In this document: piece after piece, positions 48,989 to 60,600 of the stretch
Position numbering within the stretch: the stretch's first letter is position 1
Layout: each line of letters starts with the position of its first letter
From: Bagarius yarrelli
Taxonomy: Eukaryota; Chordata; Actinopteri; Siluriformes; Sisoridae
DNA: 64,000 nt
Assembly: GCA_005784505.1 (NCBI GenBank)
Contig: VCAZ01000022.1
Location: 3,050,195 to 3,114,194 of the forward strand
Reading direction: 5' to 3'
Made by a program: the position numbers and the translations under genes
The notes under the pieces: generated by a model
Seen by the model: only the letters and a program-made list of their open reading frames with translations
Database searches by the model: none
What the model was told of the DNA's origin: nothing

Positions 48989-51900
48989 GGTTGAATTCCT
49001 TATTCGACTTATTTAATATCTTATACTAACAATTTTATAAGAAAGTCTAGAGTCATGGGCAGTTCTGTGGAGGGTCTAGCAGGTGCTTCAGCATCCCTCA
49101 GTAAGACCCCTTAACATTTTTTGTAAGAAATAATTCTGTAAGGTTTTATTACGATTAATAAATAAATAAACAATGAATAATAAAAAAGAGCAAATGAAAT
49201 CAAAACATCCTTTTGTAAATGCCTTTATTCCTCACATATACTTTTACAGCACAGTGAAATTCATTCTTCGCATATCCCATCTTAGTAAGTCGGGGTCAGC
49301 GCGCAGGGTCAGAAATAATACAGCGCCCCTGGCACAGGAAGGGTTAAGGGTCATGCTCAAAGCCCTAACAGTGGCTGATTGGCGGTGGTGGGGCTTGAAT
49401 CCAGGTCTTCCTGGTTTTCATATAAACAACTCAGCACCTTAACCAGAATGTGAGTATGTGAGTATGTGAACTCTGATAACGGTTCAGATGTTGATTGTAC
49501 GTACTATGACACAGAGACATTTTTGAAACTGATGGAAAGACGGCAGCTGGAATAACTGCAAGTTCCATTCCTATTTTATTGCTGTCAATTATCTTGTCAG
49601 TAGTGCCACCTAGGGGGAAATGGGCCCTTAGAACAAGTGTACAACCCAGCCCACCCCATAAGTGGCACTACTGATGAGATAAATGACAGTTATCTCGTCA
49701 GTAGTGCCACCTAGGGGGTGGGCTGGGTTGTACATTTGTTCTAAGGGTCCATGCACTGGTGGGCGCCCAGAGATCAGTTTTATTAGTATTATCAATAATA
49801 GCAATAATGGTAAGGAATGGGTGTGACAGGAGGCCCAACTTGATGTAGTTTTATATTTTTACTACACACAAGAGGAAACCTTATTCTTGCAAATTCCAAT
49901 AGGGGGCACTGTTGGAATAAAATGTGTTTTTGTAATTTATTAATGCAATACGACTTACAGTATGTCCACAGTGGTGTGTGTGTTAACCCTCTCTTAATTA
50001 CAAAGAAAGAAATTTACACAAATTAGAAATGTTGACTAGAGAAAATGTAAAATTATAGTAAAACTTATTTCTAATGATAAAAATGACTACTGACCGACAC
50101 ACAGAAAAAGAGGAAAAACGCACATGCACACGCTCATTAGCACTGCACTGCTATCAAACGCCTAGTGCCACATGTGTCTGGCTCCCATCCTGATCTCTAA
50201 AAATATATCTACACTGCCTCCAAAAGAAGGAGTTTACATACTCTTTCAGATAGAAACGCACATAAAACCCACCATTTAAATACCCTCACAATCCTATATA
50301 TCATTTAATTCTTTATATAAAACCCATTAGACAGAAGGAACTAACAAATAATAAAGAAAGAGCATGTATGTGAATATACACATACTGTTATTCTTTAACC
50401 ATCAGCCATGTTCTAAAACAAATCAGTGCTTAGTCTTCCTCCTCTTCGAGCCCATACATGCCTTTGTATACACAAAGACACACACACACACACATACACA
50501 CACACACACACACAAAGCACAGAAACATTCATCACACTCCAAATGCTAGCAAAATAAAGGCTTTCGTATGCCAGCATCCCACTCTCCTTTTCTCTTTCGC
50601 TCTCGCTCTCTCTCTCTCTGCACTGGCCTTCAATTCTGTACTTTTACTCATTCTATTAGAGCTGCATTCCTCCTCTGCCTCCCCCATGCTTTACCTTTCT
50701 TCTTCCTACAGAAGAGTCCTGTCCACCACACAGCCGAACACAGCACTCCCAGCACTGGCATCTGAAAAAAACCCCCTATTTTAAGTTTTTAAAATCATAA
50801 GATCCAAAAATGATTTTAGTGAGGGCCCAGGAGTTGCTTAAAAATAGTTTTATCTTATAGAGCTTTGCTATGTTTGTATGCTAATGCACTGCAAAAACTC
50901 CAAAAACTTACAATCTTATTTCTAGGCAAAAAAATCTTATTGATCTTGTTTTAGTAATAAAATACACAAGAGCAGATTGTGTAAGATTATTATAATTGTT
51001 TTAAGATTATCTATCTTTTTTTCCCTTTTAGTTTGTAAAGCTTAAAATTTGTTATTTAACCTGCAAATAATAATTACATAATTACAATAAGAGACATTCT
51101 TTGAGGCCTGACTTGTATTTTTTAAGACACTTTATTTTAGCTGTAATAATCTTGTTTTACGTTAAAATGCTTTGGCTAATTTTAAGAAAGAAGATATAAA
51201 GGAAACTCTCAAATTAAGAGGAATTCTTCTGTTTAGTAACTCTAGATTTAAGATCTTTTCACATAAATTAAAAAAGCAAACTGTTTAAAACATGATTAAC
51301 AAGCTAGTTGTAAGTTGACTAAACTAAAAACATTGACTGGAAAAAGTGTTTTAATGTTTATTTTAAGACATACTGCACTGGTCGATCATTTGACTTTTTT
51401 CTAGTCTGTATTTTCTTAAATCACACATTTATTTCTCGTATTTATATCTCGCACAGTAATAACAGGTACAGGTATGTTTTAAAACATTTTTTTAAGTATT
51501 ATTTTGGTGCCTACAGTATGTGATGTAATTAATGGGAAAGATATTTTGTCAAATTAAAAAAAAAAACAGGACAAAATAGGCTACAGTAAAGTCTAAAAGC
51601 GTGAGCTAAATAATCACATGCTTACATGACCCATCATTTCATCAGATGCTGCAGATACCATACGGTGTAGGGCTATTTCTTCTCGTTACATCACGTGAGG
51701 TGGAAAAGAGAAACCTTGCTTAAATCTTAATATCTGTTTGATAGTGGAAACTCTACACAGCCATGCCAAAAACAAGTTTGGGAACTGCGGGTTAATACTG
51801 TAGCAAACTGAGCACCAATTGCTTGAGCAGCCTGCTTGCCAAAAACTGAACTGAACTAATTTTATGTTCATTTTCTGGCAGGGAATCTTTTCCAGAATAC

Positions 51901-54900
51901 TTACCTTCCACTGCCTTTTGTAGCTATACAACAAATACACAAAACTCCATAGATTGTGACACATGGTACAATACAGAGTGCTTTAGTTGCTGTTAGGACT
52001 CCAGACTTATAGGGATGACTTGAAGTTAGAGAACTGGTTAAGTCTTATCTAATCTATCTGGTATGATTAAGAGACCAATTTTCTTACATGCCCCTCTGGT
52101 CCAAAAACATAATAAGGACATTAAATATCACAAGAAGTAGATAGCATTACATTACATTTCTGGCATTTGGCAGACACCCTTATCCAGAGTGACGTACACT
52201 GATCTCTTATATACAACCAAGCAACTGGGGGTTAAAGGCCTTGATCTGGCAGTTTGATGCTAATGGGAATCGAACCCTGATTTTTCAATTAGCAGTTTAA
52301 CACCTTTGCCTTTGAGCTAGCACTTCTTTAGAAAAAAATGAAATTCTACATCATAAAGAACTATTTTATTTATCCTAAAGAAAATGACTTGTATTGTTAC
52401 ATTTGGCATGAAAGTGATCAGGTGTCAACTATGTTTTAGTCATTTATTTATTTAATTATTATGTCATTTTTGGAAAGAATTTCTTTTATGTAGGTAAAAG
52501 AGCTCGAATGCCTCCGTAATTTGCTTTTAAAAACAGCCTCCAGACACAAATCCAGATGTAGACTTAAATCTGGAAGTGACAGTGGATTGAAAATAAAAAA
52601 AAAACTTTATCAGTTATTATTTGTTGTTATTACCATCAGCAATAAAACATATATATTAATGTACATCTTAATATCTTTTTGTGTGATACAGAATGTTTCT
52701 ATACTGTTTTCTATAAAACAATATCACACCAAGTTTGCACTTGGAACCATGTTTCCGCCATGCAGAAAAATATATTGTGGCAGCCTTATAAAATATTCAG
52801 CAAAGCTAAAACCCACTAAGTTTAAGAATAAGGAAGGGAAGCGGGTCAGCAATGCAAAGACAAAATGCATGTACAGACAGAGAAAAAAATAAAAGGTGAA
52901 ACATAGTAAGAATTTTTTTTAAATGATGGAAAATGATTTTCCTTGTTATTTAAGCGGTATTTATTTTTTTATTTATTTAAGATGAGAAAATAAATAATAT
53001 TATAATAATAATGTTTGTCCACAGAACTCTTATATTTGGCATACAGTGGAATTTGTTGTTATAGTAATATAACTTATATGTATAGTTAATCCAAGTTCAT
53101 ATTTTCTATATTTATTAACACGCAAATAATAAAAAAATAAATAAATGAAATAAGGTTACGTCCTTTTTATTTCTAAAGTATTTTAGTTTATTTATTATAT
53201 AAAGCTTCCTTTTTTCAGAATAGCTACCTGTTTAAATAATTTTACTGTTAAATCTATAGTTTCTGTGAAATAAAATGATCAATAGAATTTGAGTTATCCA
53301 GCCCATCCCTACTCCAACACTACATCGTTGATCTGGAAAGCATGATATAAAGAGTTAGCAATTTTTGCTTTATTTTTTACCTTAGTGGTTCTACACTTAA
53401 ATTGGAATTACCCTAGGTAATCTTAATTATATTGACCATAAAATCAAATACAAAATAAAAATAAAAAAAGTTTCACAAAAATTGTTCAACATTTTTTAGA
53501 TACGAGCTAAGCAACTTGCTTTTAACTCTCAAACATCCGCATGAACAATAAACAATTCAGACTAATATTTTTCCGTTAATGGAAAAAAAGATGCAGAAAA
53601 TAGACATGGTGCCATATGGAATCACCGCCTCTCCTTTTTGAATGAGCAGAGAGCCACATCGTGAATCTGGCTCAGTGAGACACAGGAGCATTTGGGGCTT
53701 ACACGCATGCCAAATTTAAATAGCATGCTTGAGTACCTCCTCCATAACTGGAGTCTGTTTAGGCAGTACCTGCTATAACATCTGAACAATGTGGATATTG
53801 TATTATGTGAAACTAGGAAATGAGATACAAATAGAAAATGCTAGTGCATTATTTCACCGGTGATAACACACTTTCGATTCTGTAAATTGAAACGTTAGGT
53901 TACATTTTGCTTATTTTTTATTGTTATATGAAGCTGAGTAGTCAAAAAAAAATCAAGTCTACACCTTCACGCTGGGAGAATAAAAGCTGTCACATGCAGT
54001 GTTAGTCTGAGTCATGTCTTGCTTTTGTATGGTTATTAGCATCAGGGTCTGTGCCTTCAGGCTTAGCATATGCTTTCATCACGCTGATTCATGCTGTGAT
54101 TAGAAAAGAGTCGAGTTTTAGGCTAGGCACAATAAATATTTGCATTCTGAGTGGCCTTAATTACCCAGCAAACCCGGAGAATGCTATCAGAAAGTGTGAC
54201 CTTGTATCAGGCAGGTTTGCCTACAGTTGCGCTGCAATAACATTTGAAGTATTTAAAAACATATCAGGCAATGCAGCTTTTTTTCATAATGGAATTATTA
54301 TCATTTGGAAACATTATAGAAACGTCTGTGTTGACTTTTCTACACGTTGAAAATGTTGCAGCAATTATGGAATACAGTATTTGTAATGCGCAGGTACATA
54401 CTGTATTTATAATGCGCAGGTACCTACTGTATTTATAATAGACAGGTACATACAGTATTTATAATGCGCAGGTATATACTGATTTATAATGCACAGGTAC
54501 ATACAGTATTTATAATAGACAGGTACATAGTGTATTTATAATGCACATGTACATACTGTATTTATAATGCACATATACATACTGTATTTATAATGCACAT
54601 GTCCATACAGTACTTATAATGCACAGGTACATACAGTATTTATAATGCGTAGGTACATACTGTATTTATAATGCACATGTACGTACTGTATTCATAATGC
54701 ACATGTACGTACTGTATTAATAATGTGCAGGTACATAGTGTATATATAATGTGCAGGTACAGACTGTATTAATAATGCACATGTACATACTGTATTAATA
54801 ATGCACATGTACATACTGTATTAATAATGCGCAGGTACATAGTGTATTTATAATGCGCAGATGCATACAGTATTTATAATGTACAGGTACATACAGTATT

Positions 54901-55515
54901 TATAATGCACATGTACATACTGTATTTATAATGCGCAGGTACTTATAACGCACAGTACTTATAATGTATAGGTACATACAGTATTTCTAATGCGTAGGTA
55001 CATACTGTATTTATAATGCGCGTGTACATAAACTATTTATACAATGCATTATATATTGCATTGTTTTATTAGTATTATTATTTTAAAAATATTTTTTTTT
55101 TTGGCCTGATATACCAGGGTCAGCATGGGCTAAGACTAAAAAATATCAATTACATTCTTACATCCTACATTCGTCTGGATTTATATATATTTTTCAACAC
55201 ATCATGTCGAAATGTCAGCCATCATCAGTAAAGGATGCGGAAGATGCTACAGTCAAACTGATTGTGTGTGTATGTGTGTGTGTGTGTGTGAGAGAGAGGT
55301 TTTCCCAACACACAAACATACTAAACTGGTTTTTCATCACAGATTTTGTTCAGTTTTTCAGCATTCAGAACTTAATAACTGTTCGGTTTTAATCATAAGC
55401 TAAGCTGAGGAAAAGCAGCATCAAGTTAGAATGTGTTAATGATCACATTCGCACATGCCTTCTACTCACGCTGCATTTTACACACAGCCAAAAATACACA
55501 CGCACGCACGCATGT

Positions 55516-55548
<33 letters not shown>

Positions 55549-56724
55549 GGGTTCAGAGTGCCAGAGTTATGTGTGCCAGCTCACACACATTCCCTCTCTT
55601 ACACCCTCCCTCCATCAATCCCTCCTCTTTTTGGCTCAACCTTCTCCTTTCTCTGTTTTCCCTGACAGATAGTCCCACCTTGTCTGTTTATCATCACATG
55701 CTTTTTTCTTTCCTCGTATGAATTTGTTTACACTGTCTGCTTTTCTTTATCTTATTCTAGCTTTCTCCTCATCTCCCTGTTTCTCCTTCTCTCATTTTCT
55801 CTCTCTCTCTCCCTCTCCTATGCCGGTTTGTGTGGTTGTAAGAGTGCAGGATTGGAGTATTCCTCCTTTTTGGTTCTAAGGACCATGTTCTATTTCCAGC
55901 TAGTGATCATGGCAGGAACGGTTCTCCTGGCGTACTACTTTGAGTATACGGACACCTTCCCTGTGCACATCCAAGGTTTCTTCTGCTATGATAAGACGTT
56001 TTCCAAGCCTTACCCAGGGCCGGAGGAGAACAGCAAAGTGCCCCCTGTGCTGGTGTACTCGCTGGTTACTGCTATCCCGACTATAACGGTAAGTGCTGGG
56101 CTTCTTTTTTTTTTCTGTCTTGCTCCCACTGTGTGTATGTGTGTGCCAGAATGAATTTGTGTATAAGTGTAAGTAGATCAGTGAGAGTGTGTAGGAGGGA
56201 TGTTTCAGAGGGGGAGGGCACGTTTTTTACTCTGTGCTTAAAGTATCACATGCAAGTACACTGGGATGTTGGAAATGTATAAATCTGATGTAAAGTTTCT
56301 AAATAAATACAATCGATTTAAATGAGATTGATAACCGGTGGTTTTGTCGGTGATGATTGGTTTTATTCATTCATTCATTTATCATCTATACCCGCTTATT
56401 CCCTCATTTGGGGTCCTGGGGATTTGCTGGAGTCTATCCCAGTCGTCTCTGAAAGGGTGAAAGGCAGGAGGGGTACACCCTGGACAGGTTGCCAGTCCAT
56501 CACAGGGCCACACACACTCACACTTACTCCTATGGCCAATTTAGAATCACCAATCAACCTAACCTACATGTTTTTGGACTGTAGGAGGAAACCGGAGTAG
56601 CCGGAGTAAACCCACACAAGCACGCGGAGAACATGCAAACTCCACACAGAAAAACCCCTGCCCGGGAATCTTCTTGCTGTGAATTATATGTAATATATAA
56701 TTTAAATGTATCGAATCATTTATA

Positions 56725-56767
<43 letters not shown>

Positions 56768-57586
56768 TTTCCCTGCTCACTTTGTCTTTACAACTTTAGG
56801 ACAGAATCTTTGCTGGGTGATGTGTGTTTGCGCTCTCGACTGACTCATACTAGCTGTTGATCTGTTAAGAAAGGAAAGCGGCTTTATTCTTGACACAGAG
56901 ATGGCTTGAAGAAACTAAATTTGAGAAAAGAGAAATAAGAAATGGAAGCTTGTACAATCAGCTTTAAAATTACCCTATTGCTCATTATCAATTTTAATAA
57001 CACAGCTGTATCAACAGTGGCAATTCGAGGGTTGTAAATTTGAACAGGCGGAATAAAGGAAGATACAAAGAGAGAATAAAAAGCAATAAAAAGTGCATGT
57101 AGGCGAGTGATATTATGAAAGCGAGGCAAAAAGAGAAAGAGAGTGAAGTGTAGGAGGAAGACAGGAAAGAGACGCTTCTATTGTGGGATTTATTTAAGAA
57201 AAATTACAAAACAAAAAAAAAAGAATAAATATTTGGTAGATGGACAGACAAGCAGACAGACAGACAGACAGACAGACAGATCAGTAGGTAGGTAGCTAGC
57301 TAGGTAGGTAGGTAGGTAGCTATGTAGGTAGGTAAATGTAAATAATATTGTCCAGAATAATGTGAAGTAAGAAAACATTACCAAGATAAATATACTGCTA
57401 CTTTTATGGTTTTGACTGCTCTTTTGATTCTCTACAAAAAAAGTTTACACTGAAAATTCTGGATATCGATTTCTATGAGAATACTAAAAAACCTAAAGGC
57501 ATTGTACTGTATGTTATATTTCTCATCTTCACCCAGCTAAAGGTCATGTGCAAGCTGTCTTTAGAACGAACAAAAGCTCTAAAACA

Positions 57587-57620
<34 letters not shown>

Positions 57621-60600
57621 TTATAGTACACTTGTACACTTGTTGCATCTGCTGTACAAGATGCTTAAACAAAGCCTATAAAGGAAACTATTAAATCCTC
57701 CACATCAAGGCCAGAACAAGTTAGCAAAATAGTAGTGCTGATTGTTGACATTTAATTGCAAGTTAATTAAATAATTTAGCCAAATATATTGTCCTTTTGT
57801 GCAAAAAAAAAAGATACAAAAACATCTTCCAGCAAACATTACACAAAGTGTGGGTCACGTGAGGTGAGACTATGATATAGACTGTCTTTACATACTATTA
57901 GTTGATTTAGTTAATTATCTCTTAAACAGAACCTATTGTGTACAGGTAGACGGTCTCACCTGTTGTTCATTTAATGTGAATGCGATTCACAGTATCATGG
58001 TGTTGTGATTACAGCTCTAAAATGTGTTATGTTTAATTGCCTGCTTTACTGAACACAATGTTGTATTTAATTTTTAGGAAATATTTTGGAACAGTAAACA
58101 TGTCAGTTTAAGTAATTAAAATAAATAATTGAATTCTTCCACATTCAATAAAAATAAAAGCAGTCAATAAAGTGATCCTGATCATGTATTTCGAAAATAA
58201 TCAGAACATTAAACAATTATCTTTAATTATTATTTAACATGAAAGTCAAACAATGGGGTTAGTGTTAGCACAGTGTGGTGTTGGACTTTTATATGGAGGA
58301 TGTTTGATTCCAAGCACCACCAAGCTGCCGGTGCTCGGCCCCTAAGGGGATCTGCCAAATACCATAAATGGGAATGATGACTGGATATAAAAAATGGTTT
58401 AATTGGTTTATGTTATGTAAAAACATATACTATTGCTAAGAATATATTAAAAATAATGCTCTAAAAGAGAGAGTGTAAAAGGGCTACATCATCCGTAATG
58501 TTACGCTCTCGCTCAGTATCACCTGCTCTGCCATTTTCAACTCTTCTCTTTCTACCTTTGGTTTCATGTGACAGTAATTTCATAGCCTGTCAGTTCATGT
58601 CATTGCTCAATCTCTATTCATGGTTCTGTGTGTGTGTGTGTGTGTGTGTGTATGGGTGGGTGTAAATGCACTGTCCCCATCTCTGTCTCAGGCTGTCTGA
58701 TGTCTGCCACCAGACTTCTCCATACTTCTCCCAGTGCCACAGCTTAAGCATTTATAGTCGGTGTAAATCAGAACTTGTGTGTGTGTGTGGTGTGTGTGTG
58801 TGTGATGCTGACACATGATTAATATTCTGTTGCTGAATAATAACCTTTAGAAGGGTACTGATGTTGCATCTGATTACGTTGTGAAAGCTTAGGCTGTACA
58901 ACTAATTTACATGTTATCATAAGGGAAACTTTTTACAACATAATACAATCATATAAAGACAAGCCTTAAACATTAGCAACTCAATTAACTTTTGGCAGCT
59001 CGAACTGGGCCTTTAACTAAGTAATATGACATACAGATGTTATAAATGCATTCATAACGTCATAATACATTTAGAAGGCTTTATACAGATTGTTGTATTT
59101 ATTTATAAAGTGGCATTACAGTAATATCTGTTACAGATGCTGAAGTAGTTTAGTCCCTCAATGGTACCTTTACTTACGAGTCACCCAACTAACGAGATTT
59201 TTAAGATTGAATCGTCTCTCGGACGATTTTTTGCTTTGTGTTGCGAGCTAAAATTCGGTCTAGAGCCAGCTTCAGACACCCAACCGCTAACATCTGCCCA
59301 GCATCCCGTGTCTCACTTAATAGCTAGTCAGACATGCGCGTTAGCAAGTGGAGTCGTCTGATCTCCAAGGTAAATGCTGTACATTATACTGTATTGTACT
59401 ACATCCTATTGTATTGTTTTCTATACAATATTCGGTATTTATAAGTATTTTTTTTTTTCTAAAAACATGTTTCTGGGGGGACTCGGAACGGATTAATGGC
59501 ATTTTAATTCATTTCAACAGGTAAAATTCATTTGACATACGACTAATTTGAGTTACGAGCTCCATCACGAAACAAATTAAACTTATAAGTTAACCCTTTT
59601 ACTTTATTTCTAAGTGACTATAGTCACCTTAACATACTAGAACCCACAACCTGCTGCTCAAGCTCTTAACTTTTAGCCACTACTGCCCCTAAAAAATATG
59701 TGGATTCCTGGCTTAACACAGCAAAGCTATCAGGCATGTCTTTTACTCTTTGGCACTTTCAGTGAGTTTTAATGTTATATGACCTATAAAGAAGCATTCA
59801 TAACTTTCACTTAGATTTAAACTAGAATTACTAAATTCAGTGTGGCAACCATTACCTTACGGAACCATACAATGGAATAATGGTAGAACATACTACCAAT
59901 TGTGTGTTTTCAAATTTGTAGCAAAAATAGACGTCCACATACTTTTTGACACTTTGGTGTAGTTATACATATCACATAATCTATAAAGTAGTATAAATAC
60001 CCCTTCCCGAAAAAAAGTTACTGGGTGTATTTTTCATTTCTTTTTTAGCTGTAAAAACAATTCTATTTCTATTTTTTGACTAAATTATAATTGCATTTTA
60101 CACATGAATATATATATATATATATATTAAATATTAAACCAAACATTAGCAATTATGTTTAAAAATGATTCATCAATGGCTCAGAGAAAACCTGATAACC
60201 TGAGACAGATTCTAGTAACACAGTAGGATGTTCCAGCTATATATATGGTGTGAACTATCTACATATGACAACATTTCAGCTAGCCAAGCTTTACTGACCA
60301 GACACACATTATGCAACCTATATTCAGTCTCATTAACAAGCTGCCATTCATTACTGGAACGTCTGACCTTTTCCAGAGGAATACAGAATAATGAGGAACC
60401 AACAGGATGTGATTAGAGTGTAAGCAGGATGTACTTTTGTGGTCCAACATCACTTTTTATTTAAATTAATGATACCTATTTAACGTGGGTGTGTGTGTGT
60501 GTGTGCTTTATATTCAGAGCTATTTTGGCTGCACTTTCAAGAAACATTGGATGAATTAATATATTTAAGAAAATAAAAATAAAATATGTGATTATGATTA

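Larger units (their letters stand above)
47548..55899 (+). other. plppr2 intron 2 (8.35 kb): repeats, no other gene seen
   Basis: The intron separates the 69-base first coding part from the exon starting LVIMAGTVLL. It contains GT and CA microsatellites (48949, 50478, 55265, 55509), two reverse tRNA-SINE copies, a snap-back inverted repeat (49622-49750) and the 26-bp minisatellite at 54385-55040. Unique, relatively GC-rich stretches at 53600-53760 and 54000-54220 could be conserved non-coding elements. I see no alternative exon with good splice sites. Confidence 0.6.

Noticed and set aside
50700..50764. Possible exon after the strong acceptor CTTCTTCCTACAG
   Set aside because: No GT donor follows within a plausible distance, and the sequence does not join plppr2 in frame.
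52521..52892. 123-aa lysine-rich frame in plppr2 intron 2
   Set aside because: No domain and no splice sites. AT-rich composition explains it.
54385..55040. Regular array considered as a CRISPR
   Set aside because: There are no unique spacers. Units are directly tandem, as in a minisatellite, in a vertebrate gene intron.
55828..55899. Upstream extension of plppr2 exon 3 (SAGLEYSSFLVL, MFYFQ)
   Set aside because: It includes the polypyrimidine tract and acceptor TTCTATTTCCAG. The conserved exon boundary lies at 55900, and the true N-terminus is at 47479.
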